DNA of 64,000 bases from DASRIA01 sp963816975 (GCA_963816975.1 CAWFMD010000006.1:1116001-1180000); one strand, 5' to 3'. Numbered from the stretch's first letter, positions 36,005 to 45,866 are shown. Made by a program: numbers and translations. The notes: generated by a model not told the origin, from the letters alone.

Positions 36005-36957
36005 GCTTCGCTGCCCCGCTCGTCCTGCTCGCGCTGCTGGGGCTCCCCGCGCTGCTGGTCCTCTACGTCGCCGAGCAGCGCCGCCGCCGCTCGGCCGCCG
36101 CCGCATTCGCGGCTCCGGCGATGCAGTCCTCGGTCCTCCCGCGGCGCCCGGGCTGGCGACGCCATGCGCCGATGGTGGCGGTCGCCCTCGCGCTGACGCT
36201 GCTCGTGGTTGCGGCGGCGAAGCCGCAGCGCACGGTGGCGGTTCCCGTCGAGCGTGCGGCGGTGATGCTGGTGACCGATGTCTCGGGGTCGATGACCGCC
36301 ACGGACATCCGGCCCAGCCGGCTGGTCGCGGCCCAGCGCGCGGCGCGGCGCTTCGTCGACGCTGTCCCCGATCGCGTAAACGTCGGGTTGGTGGCCTTCA
36401 ACAACACGCCGCGGGTGCTGCAGAGCCCGACGCGGGACCGCGAGGCCGTGAACGCGGCGATCGACGGCCTGCGCCCGAGCGGCGGCACGGCCACGGGCGA
36501 GGCGATCGCCGCCGCGACCTCGAGCTTGCGTCGCGCCAGCGCCCGGCGTGGCCGGCCGCCGGCCGCGATCCTGCTGCTCTCGGACGGCAAGTCGACCAGC
36601 GGCCAGGACCCGATCGCCGCCGCCCGCGCGGCGGCGAGCCTCGATGTTCCCGTCTACACGGTCGTGCTCGGCACCGACTCGGGCACGATCACGGTCCCCA
36701 GGGCCGCCGGCGGCACGGCCACCCGCAACGTTCCTCCTGACCCCGAGTCACTGGCACAGGTCGCAAGCGCATCCGGCGGCAAGGCCTACACCGCCGAGAG
36801 CACGACAGAGCTGAAGGACATCTACGAGTCACTCGGTTCGCAGCTCGGGCGGGAGAACAGGAAGCGCGAGGTCACGTCTGCGGTGACGGGTGGAGCGCTG
36901 TTCCTGATGCTCGCCGGCGTCGCGATGTCACTGCGGTGGTTCGGCCGGCTGATCTAG
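36001..36957 (+). CDS. VWA-domain membrane protein (BatA-like)
   Basis: A 318-aa protein with an N-terminal membrane helix (APLVLLALLGLPALLVLYVA), a second near 60-75, a VWA domain (about 88-280) with MIDAS motif DVSGSM and supporting Thr in GGTATGEA, and a C-terminal helix (TSAVTGGALFLMLAGVAMSL). It binds a metal-dependent ligand outside the membrane in MoxR-linked systems. Translation is coupled to htrA. It has a close paralogue at 38901-39848 in the same cluster. Confidence 0.9.
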   Translation: MSFAAPLVLLALLGLPALLVLYVAEQRRRRSAAAAFAAPAMQSSVLPRRPGWRRHAPMVAVALALTLLVVAAAKPQRTVAVPVERAAVMLVTDVSGSMTATDIRPSRLVAAQRAARRFVDAVPDRVNVGLVAFNNTPRVLQSPTRDREAVNAAIDGLRPSGGTATGEAIAAATSSLRRASARRGRPPAAILLLSDGKSTSGQDPIAAARAAASLDVPVYTVVLGTDSGTITVPRAAGGTATRNVPPDPESLAQVASASGGKAYTAESTTELKDIYESLGSQLGRENRKREVTSAVTGGALFLMLAGVAMSLRWFGRLI

Positions 36958-36979
36958 ACAACTCGAAAAGGAGAACGAA

Positions 36980-37999
36980 ATGCAACTGCCCTATGACGAA
37001 GCGTCTGCCCTCCGCGAGGAGGCCCGCAACGGCCTGGAGGACGCGCTGCACGAGGTGAAGCGCGTGATAGTTGGACAGGACGGGATGCTCGAGCGGCTCG
37101 TCGTCGCGCTGCTGGCCGGCGGTCACGTGCTGCTCGAAGGCGTGCCGGGCCTTGCCAAGACGCTCACGGTCAAGACACTCGCCGACGTGCTCGGCGGGAC
37201 CTTTCGCCGCGTGCAGTTCACCCCCGACCTGGTCCCGGCGGATCTCGTCGGGACACGGATCTACCGCCCGAACTCCGGCACGTTCGACGTCGAGCTCGGG
37301 CCCGTGTTCGGGAACTTCCTGCTCGCCGACGAGATCAATCGCGCCCCCGCCAAGGTGCAGTCGGCGCTGCTCGAGGTGATGCAGGAGCAGCAGGTGACGA
37401 TCGGGGGCCAGACGTTCCCCGTCCCCACGCCGTTCCTCGTGATGGCGACTCAGAACCCGATCGAGGCGGAGGGCACCTATCCCCTGCCCGAGGCGCAGGT
37501 GGACCGCTTCCTGATGAAGATCCTGGTCGACTACCCGAGCCTCGGGGAGGAGGCCGCCGTGGTCGGCCGCTCGCTGGCCGACCCCGCCGACGTGCGCGAG
37601 TGCCTTGCGCTGGGGAAGATCGAGCAGTACGCGGCCGTCGCGCGCTCCGTGTTCGTGGACCGCGAGGTGATCGGCTATGCGGTGGCGCTGGCGGACGCGA
37701 CTCGCCGCCCCACGCAGTACGGGCTGCCCGAGATCGAGCGGCTGATCGAGTACGGCGCGAGCCCGCGCGGCCCGATCGGCCTGGTGCAGGCTGCGCGCGT
37801 CCTGGCGCTGTTGCGCGGCCGCGGTCACGTGTCGACGGCGGACGTGCGCGACCTCGCCGCCGACGTGCTGCGCCACCGGATCGTGCTCTCATACGACGCG
37901 TTGTCGGAGAGCGTGACCGCGGACGACCTGATCGAGCGTGTGGTCGGCGCGGTCGATGAGCCGGCCGCTGACCACGTGAGCCTGCGGAGCGCGGCGTGA
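36980..37999 (+). CDS. MoxR-type AAA+ ATPase
   Basis: A 339-aa AAA+ chaperone. Walker A is GVPGLAKT (about residues 55-62), Walker B is LLADEINRAPAKVQSALLEV, sensor 1 is MATQNPIEAEGTYPLPEAQ, and a lid domain contains RPTQYGLPEIERLIEYGASP. AAGGAGA precedes the ATG. MoxR proteins assemble or activate VWA and other complexes. It lies between two VWA genes and a DUF58 gene, the canonical MoxR gene neighbourhood. Confidence 0.95.
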   Translation: MQLPYDEASALREEARNGLEDALHEVKRVIVGQDGMLERLVVALLAGGHVLLEGVPGLAKTLTVKTLADVLGGTFRRVQFTPDLVPADLVGTRIYRPNSGTFDVELGPVFGNFLLADEINRAPAKVQSALLEVMQEQQVTIGGQTFPVPTPFLVMATQNPIEAEGTYPLPEAQVDRFLMKILVDYPSLGEEAAVVGRSLADPADVRECLALGKIEQYAAVARSVFVDREVIGYAVALADATRRPTQYGLPEIERLIEYGASPRGPIGLVQAARVLALLRGRGHVSTADVRDLAADVLRHRIVLSYDALSESVTADDLIERVVGAVDEPAADHVSLRSAA

Positions 38000-38904
38000 C
38001 GGATGCGTCGCGTGCCGTCCCGGCGGCGCGCCAGGGGCCGGGCTCGATCGCCGCGCAGGTGGTCGAGGCGCTCGATCTCGTGGTCGCGCGGCGCACCGCC
38101 GGCATCCTGCCCGGGGACCGCCGCGCCGCCGGTGTCGGCTCGGGCACCGAGCTGGCCCAGCTGCGTCCGTACGTGCCGGGTGACGACGTGCGCCACATCG
38201 ATCCCGCGGCAACCGCGCGCACGGGCGAGCCGCACGTCCGCGTCCACATGCCCGAACGCACGCTGACGACCTGGATCGTGCTCGACCTGTCGCCCTCGAT
38301 GGCGTTCGGCACCGCCCGGCGGCTGAAGTCCGATGTCGCGGAGGGCGTGGCGCAGGTGGTGGCGCGGCTGGCGGTGCGGCGGGCCGGACGCGCGGCGCTG
38401 ATGACATTCGGCGCGGGCGGGCGGCAGCTGCTGCCGCCGCGTGCGTCGAAGCGCGGCCTGACCGCGGTCCGCGCCGCGCTCGACGGCGGAGTCGCCGCCG
38501 ATGGTGCGCACGAGCCGACGGCGCTGCGGGATGCGCTCGTGCACCTGCGCAAGATCGCCGGCCAGCCCGGCCTGGTGGTCCTGATCTCCGATCTGCGAGA
38601 TCAGCACGGCTGGGCCTCGGCGCTGGGAGCGCTGCGTGCGCGGCACTCGCTGATGGTCGTCGAGCCGCGCGACCCGCGCGAGGCCGCGATTCCCGCCGTG
38701 GGGCAGCTCGCGCTCGTAGACCCGGAGACCGGGGAACACGTCGAGGTCGACACGTCCGACCGGCGGCTGCGCGAGGCGTTCGCGCGGATCGAGGCCGACG
38801 GGCGGGCCGACGTGGCGCGTGAGCTGCGCCGGCTGCGGGTCGAGCACGTGGTGCTCTCCACCGAAGACGACTGGCTCAAGGAGCTGGGGAGGAGGCTGAG
38901 ATGA
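37996..38904 (+). CDS. DUF58 protein of MoxR cluster
   Basis: A 302-aa DUF58 protein: RRAAGVGSGTELAQLRPYVP, then GDDVRHIDPAATART (family signature), followed by a degenerate VWA-like region (TWIVLDLSPSMAFG) that has a DLSPS MIDAS-like motif. The GTG start overlaps the moxR stop (GTGA) and the stop overlaps the next VWA gene (ATGA), so three genes are translationally coupled. The function is that of a partner in MoxR-VWA systems, otherwise uncharacterised. Confidence 0.92.
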   Translation: MTDASRAVPAARQGPGSIAAQVVEALDLVVARRTAGILPGDRRAAGVGSGTELAQLRPYVPGDDVRHIDPAATARTGEPHVRVHMPERTLTTWIVLDLSPSMAFGTARRLKSDVAEGVAQVVARLAVRRAGRAALMTFGAGGRQLLPPRASKRGLTAVRAALDGGVAADGAHEPTALRDALVHLRKIAGQPGLVVLISDLRDQHGWASALGALRARHSLMVVEPRDPREAAIPAVGQLALVDPETGEHVEVDTSDRRLREAFARIEADGRADVARELRRLRVEHVVLSTEDDWLKELGRRLR

Positions 38905-39848
38905 GCTTTGCGAACCCGGTGTTCCTGCTCTTCCTGCTGCTCGCCCCGGTTGCCGTGCTTGCGCACATCGCGGCCGCGCGCCGCAGGAAGCGGCACGCGG
39001 TGCGGTTCACGGCACTGCCCGCGGTGAAGCTTGCGGTCGCGGCCGTGCCGGCCTGGCGCAGGCACCTGCCCGCCGCGCTGGCCATCGCCGCGATCGCCGC
39101 CCTCGCGATGGCGCTCGCGAAGCCGCAGCGCACGGTTGCCGTGCCGATCGAGCGCGCCTCGATCATGCTCGTCACCGACCATTCGCGATCGATGCTTGCC
39201 ACCGATGTGGAGCCGGACCGCCTGACCGCGGCGCAGGGGGCGGCGCGCACCTTCCTCGCCCAGGTCCCGGCGCGGGTGCGGGTGGGAGTGGTCGCATTCT
39301 CGGACGAGCCCGACGCGGTGCACGCGCCGAGCACCGACCGCGAAGCCGTGCGCGACGTGATCTCGACGCAGACGGCCGATGGCGCCACGGCCACCGGCGA
39401 GGCCCTCCAGGCTGCGGTCGACACGCTCACGCAGGACCGGCGAAACGGTAGGCGCGCGCCCACGGCGATCGTGCTGCTGTCCGACGGCAAGACGACGGTC
39501 GGCCGGGATCCCGCAGCAGTGGCGGCGACCGCACGCCGACTGCGGATCCCGATCTACACCGTCAGCCTGGGAACCCGCACGGCGACGGTCCCGAATCCAG
39601 GGTTCGGGCCGCCGCTCGCCGCCGCGCCCGACCCCGAGACCCTGGCGCGCATCGCCGAGGCGTCCGGCGGCCGCGCGTTCAGGGCCGAGGACGAGGAGCA
39701 GCTCTCGGCGATCTACAAGACGCTCGGTTCCCAGCTCGGCACGAGGAAGCGACCGAAGGAGATCACCGCCGGGTTCGCGATCGTCAGCTCGCTCCTGCTG
39801 CTCGGCGCGGCTACCGCGTCGGTGCGCTGGACCGGCCGCCTGCCCTAA
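38901..39848 (+). CDS. VWA-domain membrane protein, second copy
   Basis: A 315-aa paralogue of the protein at 36001-36957, with the same plan: N-terminal helix (VFLLFLLLAPVAVLAHIAA), VWA domain with MIDAS TDHSRSMLATD (DxSxS preserved), GATATGEALQ, and a C-terminal helix (AGFAIVSSLLLLGAATASV). It ends the htrA-VWA-moxR-DUF58-VWA cluster. Its 3' end overlaps the end of the convergent histidine kinase gene by about 38 bp if the kinase frame is corrected. Confidence 0.9.
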   Translation: MSFANPVFLLFLLLAPVAVLAHIAAARRRKRHAVRFTALPAVKLAVAAVPAWRRHLPAALAIAAIAALAMALAKPQRTVAVPIERASIMLVTDHSRSMLATDVEPDRLTAAQGAARTFLAQVPARVRVGVVAFSDEPDAVHAPSTDREAVRDVISTQTADGATATGEALQAAVDTLTQDRRNGRRAPTAIVLLSDGKTTVGRDPAAVAATARRLRIPIYTVSLGTRTATVPNPGFGPPLAAAPDPETLARIAEASGGRAFRAEDEEQLSAIYKTLGSQLGTRKRPKEITAGFAIVSSLLLLGAATASVRWTGRLP

Positions 39849-41315
39849 CGGGTCGAGACGGCAGCGCGACCACGAAGCGGGCCCCGCCTCCATCAGCGTT
39901 CTGGGCGGTGACCGTTCCGTCGTGGGCGGCAACCAGGCCGGCCACGATCGCGAGGCCCAGCCCTGCCCCCGCGCGTCCCCGCGCACGACCTTCTCGGCGC
40001 GCCAGAACCGCTCGAACAGGGCGCTGGGGTCGGTGTCGGGCAATCCCGGGCCATGGTCTCGGACCTCCAGCACCACCTGCCCGCTCCGCGCAGCGACCCC
40101 AACCTCGATCGACGTGCCCGCCGGCGTGTGTACGACGGCATTGCGCATCAGGTTGCCGACGACCTGCCGCAGCTGATGCGGATCACCGATCACGAGCGCG
40201 CTGCCGTTGCTGTGAACCGCAACCGATCGCGCGGGATCCATCGCGCGTGCGTCGTCGGCCGCGTCGCGCGCAAGATGCGCGAGGTCTACGGGCTCGCGCA
40301 CCACGTCGTGGATCTCGTCGAGCCGCGCGAGCGTCAGGAGGTCCTCCACGACCACGCCCATCCGGGCGGACTCGCTCTCGATGCGGCGCATCGCCCGTTC
40401 GACGTCTCCGGACTCGCGCGCAGCGCCGATCCGGAACAGCTCCGCATATCCGCGGATCGACGAAAGCGGTGTGCGAAGCTCGTGCGAGGCATCGGCCAGG
40501 AAGCGACGCAGCCGGTGCTCGCTTTCCTCCCGCTCCGCAAAGGCCTGCTCCAGCCGCTCCAGCATCGCGTTCAGCGCGATCCCCAGCCGGCCGACCTCCG
40601 TGCTCGGCGTGGCTGGGCTGACTCGGCGCGACAGGTCCCCGGCCGCGATCGCGCCCGCCGTCTGCCCGATGCGGTTCAGCGGGCGCAGCCCGAGCCGCAC
40701 GATCACCCAGCCCAGCAGCGCGAGCGCGAGCAGCACCCCACCGATCACCAGGGCCTCGACCCGCAGCAGCCGGTCGAGTGTGCGGTCCACCTCCGCCATC
40801 GGCACGGCCACGATCGTGGTGCCCGGCTGGTCCGCGGTCGCCTCGGCGACCGCCCGGTACTTGAGGTTGCCGCCGCTCTTGGAGCCGACGGTGATGACCT
40901 TCCCCGGACTGAGGTCGGCGGGGATGTCGGGCGCCGCGGGGGACACCTCCCCATATGAGAGGACCACGCTGCCGAGCACCCTGCCGTTCGCATCGCGACG
41001 CTGGCCGTAGGTGCCGGGGGGCAGGTTGACGGCGGCATTCGGGTCTCCGCCGCGACCCTCGTCCGCGCCGGGCGGGTAGCCGCGATCACCTGGGCCCAGG
41101 TCGCGATCGAACCGGTGGTCGCCGCCGTACCCGGGCACGTTCACCCCGCGCTGGTCCAACTGGCCCGAAACGCTCACCAGCGCCGCGCGGGCCTGCTGAT
41201 CGACGCGGTCCAGCAAGAACGACTTCTGTTCCGCGTAGGTGACCGCTCCGGCCACCAGGAGGCCGAGCGCCGTGAGCGCGAGCATCCCGATCACCAGCCG
41301 GGCGCGCAGCGACAC
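39811..41315 (-). CDS. Sensor histidine kinase, PhoR-like (frameshifted near the 3' end)
   Basis: About 500 aa. A transmembrane helix at residues 7-27 is followed by an extracytoplasmic domain (about 28-185), a second helix (IGGVLLALALLGWVIVRLGL), HAMP, H-box FLADASHELRTPLS, N-box QVVGNLMRNAVVHTP and G1 VRDHGPGLP. After GDARG the frame is lost. The G2 box GLGLAIVAGLVAAHDGTV and the rest reappear in another frame, which ends at TAG 39811. One more G in the G5 run (plus-strand C5, 39966-39970) restores the protein. The GTG start lies 2 nt after the regulator stop, so it is the cognate kinase. Confidence 0.9.
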
Positions 41316-41317
41316 GT

Positions 41318-42025
41318 TCAGGTCCTGGCCGCGCGCAGCGCGTAGCCGACCCCGCGCACGGTGTGAATCAGCTGAGACCCGTGCGGCTTCAGCTTCTTCC
41401 GCAGGTAGCTGACGTAGGTCTCGAGCACGCGCGCGTCCCCTCCGAAGTCGTAATCCCAGACGTGGTCGAGGATCTGGCCCCGAGTCAGCACCCGTCGCGG
41501 GTTCAGCATCATGTAGTGCAGCAGGCGGTACTCGGTCGCGCTCAGCTCGATCGGGTGACCGCCGCGCGACACCTCGCGAGTCTCCTCGTCCAGCTCGAGA
41601 TCCTCGAACACCAGGCGGGCGGAGTCGGGTTCGCTCAGACCGGCGCGACGGAGGATCGTGCGGATCCGCGCCACCAGCTCTTCCAAGCTGAAGGGCTTGG
41701 TCACGTAGTCGTCCCCGCCCATCGTGAGCCCGCGCACCTTGTCCTCGGTCGCGTCGCGCGCGGTCAGGAAGATGATCGGGACATGGGTGCGCTGCGCGCC
41801 GAGCCGGCGCGCGACCTCGAAGCCCTCCATGTCCGGCAGCATGACGTCGAGCACGATCAGGTCGGGCCTGAACGCCGAGATGGCCTTCAGGGCGCTGCGG
41901 CCGTCGCCCGCCGTCTCGACGGCGAACCCCTGGTAGCGCAGAGCCATGGAGATCACGTCGGCGATGTTGGGCTCGTCATCGACGACGAGCACGCGATGCG
42001 CGGGTTCGACCGCTGCGGTGGCCAC
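41318..42025 (-). CDS. OmpR-family response regulator, PhoP-like
   Basis: A 235-aa regulator. The receiver domain (about 10-125) has acidic pocket DDE, phospho-acceptor Asp in LIVLDVMLPDMEG, Thr in IIFLTARDATEDK and Lys in YVTKPFSLEE. A winged-helix DNA-binding domain follows (LSATEYRLLHYMMLNPRRVL; VLETYVSYLRKKL; LIHTVRGVGYAL). Residue runs such as TLGGDDYVTKPFSLEE and DHVWxYDFGGD closely resemble mycobacterial PhoP. The GTG start has a GACAAT box 6 nt upstream, and a PhoP-box-like repeat at 42047-42064 covers the -35 region, suggesting autoregulation. Confidence 0.93.
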   Translation of the reverse strand: MATAAVEPAHRVLVVDDEPNIADVISMALRYQGFAVETAGDGRSALKAISAFRPDLIVLDVMLPDMEGFEVARRLGAQRTHVPIIFLTARDATEDKVRGLTMGGDDYVTKPFSLEELVARIRTILRRAGLSEPDSARLVFEDLELDEETREVSRGGHPIELSATEYRLLHYMMLNPRRVLTRGQILDHVWDYDFGGDARVLETYVSYLRKKLKPHGSQLIHTVRGVGYALRAART

Positions 42026-42046
42026 GGGTTGATTGTCGCCGCCGAA

Positions 42047-42064
42047 GCTGTGAACTTGCTGAGA
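42047..42064 (-). promoter_or_regulatory. PhoP-box-like direct repeat upstream of the regulator gene
   Basis: The minus strand reads TCTCAGCAAGTTCACAGC, that is TCTCAGC-N4-TCACAGC. The second half-site is identical to the known mycobacterial PhoP half-site. The box lies about 22-39 nt upstream of the start codon and so near -35 of a leaderless transcript. Confidence 0.65.
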
Positions 42065-42070
42065 GTTTCC

Positions 42071-43431
42071 TCAGCGCCCCAGCACCTCGTCTGCCGCGCG
42101 CTCACCCGCCTGGATCGCGCCGTCCATGTAGCCGTTCCAGACGGTCGCGGTGTCGGTGCCCGCCCAGTGCACCAAGCCCTCGGGCCGCCGCAGCGCGTGT
42201 CCGTGGCGCCCCAGAGTTCCCGGGCCCATCAGGCCCACGGGCCCGCCGCGGCTGTAGGGCTCGGTGGTCCAGTCGCACTCCGCGTACCCCGTCCAATGCG
42301 CCGCGGGCGGGCCGAACATGCGGGTCAGTGACTCGCGCACGGCGGCCTGGCGCGCGCCCAGCTCCATCCGCCCGTAGCGCTCGACCGCGCGCCCGGTGAT
42401 GAAGCAGGCGAGCACGCCCCGCCCGGTCGCCGGCTCCCGGAGTCGACGACCATCTGCACCGGCCCCGTGTCCGAGTAGGCGATGCCCGAGAGGTTCCCGT
42501 CGCGCCACCAGGCGCGCTCGTACGCGAGCGCCACCTTCATATAGGCGCCCATCGGCATGCGCTGGGCGAGCTGGTCGCGGTCGGCCGGCAGCGGCCGCGC
42601 CCAGTGCCACCGCCCGTAGAGCGCCGGCGAGACCGCCACGATCGCGTGGCCGGCGCGCACCTCCTCACCGGCCATGGTGCGCAGCAGCACGCCGTCCCCG
42701 CTCTGCTCGACGGCCGCGACCGGCCTGCGCAGGCGCACGGCATTCCCGAGCTGCTCGGCCAGCCGGTCGCACAGCTGCTGGCTGCCGCCCACGAAATGGT
42801 CCTGCTGCGCGCCCCCCTCGAACTCGGTCAGCGCGGTCAGCCCGCCCCCGGAGGCCAGGTAGAAGAGGAAGTACAGGAGCGAGAGCTCCTCGATCTCGGC
42901 CCCGAACACCAGCTCCGTGGCGAGGCTCAGGAACATTCGCGCATCGCGGGTGCGCAGGTAGCGGCGCGCGAACGCGTCGACGGTCTGCGCATCCCAGTCC
43001 GTGACCGCGGCGTGCACCCAGGGATGGTCGAGCGAGACCTTCCTGCGCAGCCGGTCGAGTCGCAGCTGCGCGATTCCGAGCTCGGCGATCGAGAGCGGCG
43101 ACAGCGGCGGGATGGAGCCGCGGAAGGTGCGCCGTCGCCCGCGCGACACCAGCACCGCGCGCCCGTCGAGGGGCTGGGGCGCCGTGCGCACCCCGAGCTC
43201 GCGTGCAAGCGCCGCCACCCGGTCCTGGGTCGGCCCGATCCAATGCGCTCCGAGGTCGACGTGGTGGCCGCCGACCTCGCCGGTCCACATCTTGCCGCCC
43301 ACGCGGTTGCGCGCTTCCAGGACTGCCACGGTGCGACCGCGTGCGCGCAGCCGGCGCGCGGCGCTCAGCCCGCTGAGCCCGCCGCCGACGATCGCGACGT
43401 CCACTGCGTCGCCGCCGCGGTCGCTCTCCAT
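42071..43431 (-). CDS. Flavin monoamine oxidase (frameshifted)
   Basis: About 453 aa. FAD dinucleotide motif VAIVGGGLSGLSAARRL is at the N terminus, then VLEARNRVGGKMWT and HHVDLGAHWIG. Up to VQMVVDSG the frame is intact. From EPATGRGVLACFITGRAVER to the C-terminal motif LVHWAGTDTATVWNGYMDG it continues one frame over, ending at 42071. Adding one G to the GGG run (plus-strand CCC, 42436-42438) rejoins them. It oxidises an amine to an aldehyde with H2O2 release; the substrate is unknown. It is divergent from the sugar dehydrogenase gene. Confidence 0.88.
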
Positions 43432-43491
43432 CCGCGCACGCTAACGGAGGACCGAAGGCGGCATCGGTCCCCGCACCTGAATGAAGTGCGG

Positions 43492-43518
43492 TTGCCAGCC
43501 CCCGGGCCTCCTTATAGT
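43492..43518 (+). promoter_or_regulatory. Promoter for the PQQ-type dehydrogenase gene
   Basis: TTGCCA (43492-43497), 15 bp, then a strong TATAGT (43513-43518). The -10 lies 8 nt before an ATG at 43527, so initiation at or next to that codon is expected. Confidence 0.5.
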
Positions 43519-43556
43519 GTGCCTCAATGGGTGCGCACCGCCGGGGGGTGCGAGTG

Positions 43557-45797
43557 ATGGGAAGGGGAACCGTGCGGCGGTTCGTGGCCGCAGTCATCGC
43601 AGTGTCGTGCTTGGCGCCTTGCGGCGTGGCGACTGCCACGCCTCCCAACACGCCCACCATCACCGAGCCCGGGACCGACAACATGGTCCTGAACCCCGCC
43701 GATGTGCACATGGAGGCGCCGGTCTTCTCGGACCCGGATGGCCACAGCCACCAGTGCACGGACTGGCAGATCGAGACCATCACTCCGCCCGAGACGGCCT
43801 GGACCGCGCCCTGCGCGACGGGCGTCTCACGGGTCCACATCCATCTCGGCGACGGGACGTTCGTGAACGCGCACGCGGGGCGGGCCGAGCTGAAGTTCGA
43901 GACCAACTACAAGCTGCGCGTGCGCTTCAAGGACAGCAACAACGAGTACAGCGCGTGGCGCGAGCGACCGTTCTCGACCAGTCCCCAGGGCCCGCCGGGC
44001 GTGCCGTCCCCGATCCCGTGGGGTGTGAGCCAGGCGGGGTACGCGGTCGACGTCGTCGCCACCGGGCTCCAGCTCCCGATGAACATCGCGATGGTGCCCA
44101 ACCCCGGCCCCAACCCGGGCGATCCGTTCATGTACGTGAACGAGCTGTACGGCAAGATCAAGGTGGTCACCCGCTCCGGCGCGGTCAGCGACTACGCCAC
44201 CGGCCTGCTCAACTTCAATCCGACCGGGAACTTTCCCGGTTCGGGGGAGCAGGGCCTGACCGGCCTCGCCCTCGAGCCGGTGACGGGAGACCTGTTCGCC
44301 TCGATGGTCTACGAGGACACCGCGTCCACCGCGAATCCCAAGCCGCACTATCCCAAGGTGATGCGGTTCCACAGCACCGACGGCGGGCTGACCGCGGCGA
44401 CCCAGACCGTCGTGAAGGACATGTTCGGCGAACCGACCGAGCACTCCCACCAGATCTCGAACGTGACCATCGGCCCGGACGCGAAGCTCTACGTCCACAA
44501 CGGTGACGGCTTCGACTTCACCACGGCGCTGAACCTGAACTCCTACCGAGGCAAGATCCTGCGCATGAACCTCAACGGCACCGCGCCCACCGACAACCCG
44601 TTCTACAACGCCGCCGACGGGATCAACGCGCGCGACTTCGTGTTCGCATACGGGGTACGCAATCCCTTCGGCGGCGCCTGGCGCGCGATCGACGGCTCCC
44701 ACTACGAGGTCGAGAATGGCCAGAACATCGACCGGTTCGCGAAGGTGCCCGCGGGGCGCAACTTCGGCTGGAACGGGGACGACGCCACGATGCGCAACTT
44801 CGCGCTGTGGAACTGGGAGCCGGCAAACGCGCCGGTCAACATCGCGTTCGTCCAGCCCGAGACCCAGTTCGGCAGCGGCTTCCCGGTCGGGAAGATGACC
44901 CACGCCTATGTGACCGAGTCGGGGCCCACCTATGCGACCGGGCCACAGACCCGCGGCAAGCGGATCGTCGAGTTCGATCCCATGACGGGCAACTTCAACG
45001 GCACTTCCCCGCAGAACCTGATCGAGTACACGGGCAACGGGAAGGCAACCGCCAACGGACTGGCGGCGGGTCCTGACGGGCTGTACTTCACCGACCTCTA
45101 CAAGGACCAGAACCCGTCCTCGCCGATCGAACCCGGCGCCAATGTCCTACGCGTCCGGTGGACCGACCCGCAGATCGGCTATCCGCGCCCGAAGGGAGCT
45201 TCGCCGGTGCGCGTTGCACTCGTGCCGGCCTACCAGCAGTGCGGCACGGGCAACCGCACGCACGGTCCCCCGCTGTCGTTTTCGTCCTGCAGCCCGCCCC
45301 AGCGCAGCTCGAGCTTCCTCACGGTGGGGACGCCGGACACGAACGGGCAGCCCGTCAACGCGGCGGGCTTCGCGCGCGTCGGCACGATCGTGGGCAACCC
45401 GGCGACGTCGGCCGACGAGGCCGACGTGAGCGTCACGGTCAGCATCACGGACGTGCGCCGCGCGGGCGACCTGACCGACTACACCGGCGAGCTACAGGCC
45501 GTCTGGCCGCTGCGGATCACAGACCAGTTCAACGGGCCCACGCTCGCTGACGCTGCGACGTCGTCGGACGCACCGCTGGCGTTCGCCGTGCCGTGCGCCT
45601 CCACCGCGGCCGCCACCATCGGGTCCACTTGCTCCCTGACGACGACCGCGGACGCGGTTTCCCCGGGGACCGTGCGCGAGGGCCGGCGGGCGATATGGCA
45701 GCTCGGCCAGGTCCAGATCAACGACGGGGGGTCCGACGGCGTTGCGTCGACGTCCCCGAACACGCCGTTCGCGCGCCAGGGCGTCTTCGTGCCCTGA
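43557..45797 (+). CDS. Secreted PQQ-type sugar dehydrogenase with shared C-terminal domain
   Basis: A 746-aa secreted protein. Start ATG 43557 (GGGGGGTG upstream) gives the signal peptide VRRFVAAVIAVSCLAPCGVATA; ATG 43527 is an alternative that would be leaderless. An FnIII/Ig-like region (about 25-140) precedes a soluble glucose/aldose dehydrogenase beta-propeller: QLPMNIAMVP, EQGLTGLALEP, HSHQISNVTIGPDAKLYVHN, YGVRNPFGG and PAGRNFGWNGD. The last 206 residues (45177-45797) are the shared four-Cys domain (PRPKGASP to GVFVP). It probably oxidises a sugar outside the cell with PQQ. It is convergent with the next gene, which has the same C-terminal domain. Confidence 0.87.
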   Translation: MGRGTVRRFVAAVIAVSCLAPCGVATATPPNTPTITEPGTDNMVLNPADVHMEAPVFSDPDGHSHQCTDWQIETITPPETAWTAPCATGVSRVHIHLGDGTFVNAHAGRAELKFETNYKLRVRFKDSNNEYSAWRERPFSTSPQGPPGVPSPIPWGVSQAGYAVDVVATGLQLPMNIAMVPNPGPNPGDPFMYVNELYGKIKVVTRSGAVSDYATGLLNFNPTGNFPGSGEQGLTGLALEPVTGDLFASMVYEDTASTANPKPHYPKVMRFHSTDGGLTAATQTVVKDMFGEPTEHSHQISNVTIGPDAKLYVHNGDGFDFTTALNLNSYRGKILRMNLNGTAPTDNPFYNAADGINARDFVFAYGVRNPFGGAWRAIDGSHYEVENGQNIDRFAKVPAGRNFGWNGDDATMRNFALWNWEPANAPVNIAFVQPETQFGSGFPVGKMTHAYVTESGPTYATGPQTRGKRIVEFDPMTGNFNGTSPQNLIEYTGNGKATANGLAAGPDGLYFTDLYKDQNPSSPIEPGANVLRVRWTDPQIGYPRPKGASPVRVALVPAYQQCGTGNRTHGPPLSFSSCSPPQRSSSFLTVGTPDTNGQPVNAAGFARVGTIVGNPATSADEADVSVTVSITDVRRAGDLTDYTGELQAVWPLRITDQFNGPTLADAATSSDAPLAFAVPCASTAAATIGSTCSLTTTADAVSPGTVREGRRAIWQLGQVQINDGGSDGVASTSPNTPFARQGVFVP

Positions 45798-45811
45798 TCT
45801 GGCGCCGAGGT

Positions 45812-45866
45812 CCGATCGTTCGGGACTTCTCCCTCGCCAGGCGGGGTAAAAATCCCGAACGATCGG
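45812..45866. terminator. Long inverted repeat between convergent genes
   Basis: CCGATCGTTCGGGA (45812-45825) and its exact complement TCCCGAACGATCGG (45853-45866) form a 14-bp perfect stem around 27 nt, with a smaller inner hairpin (CCTCGCC...GGCGGGG). It probably terminates both convergent genes, or is a palindromic repeat element. The rest of 45867-45930 holds nothing recognisable. Confidence 0.6.
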
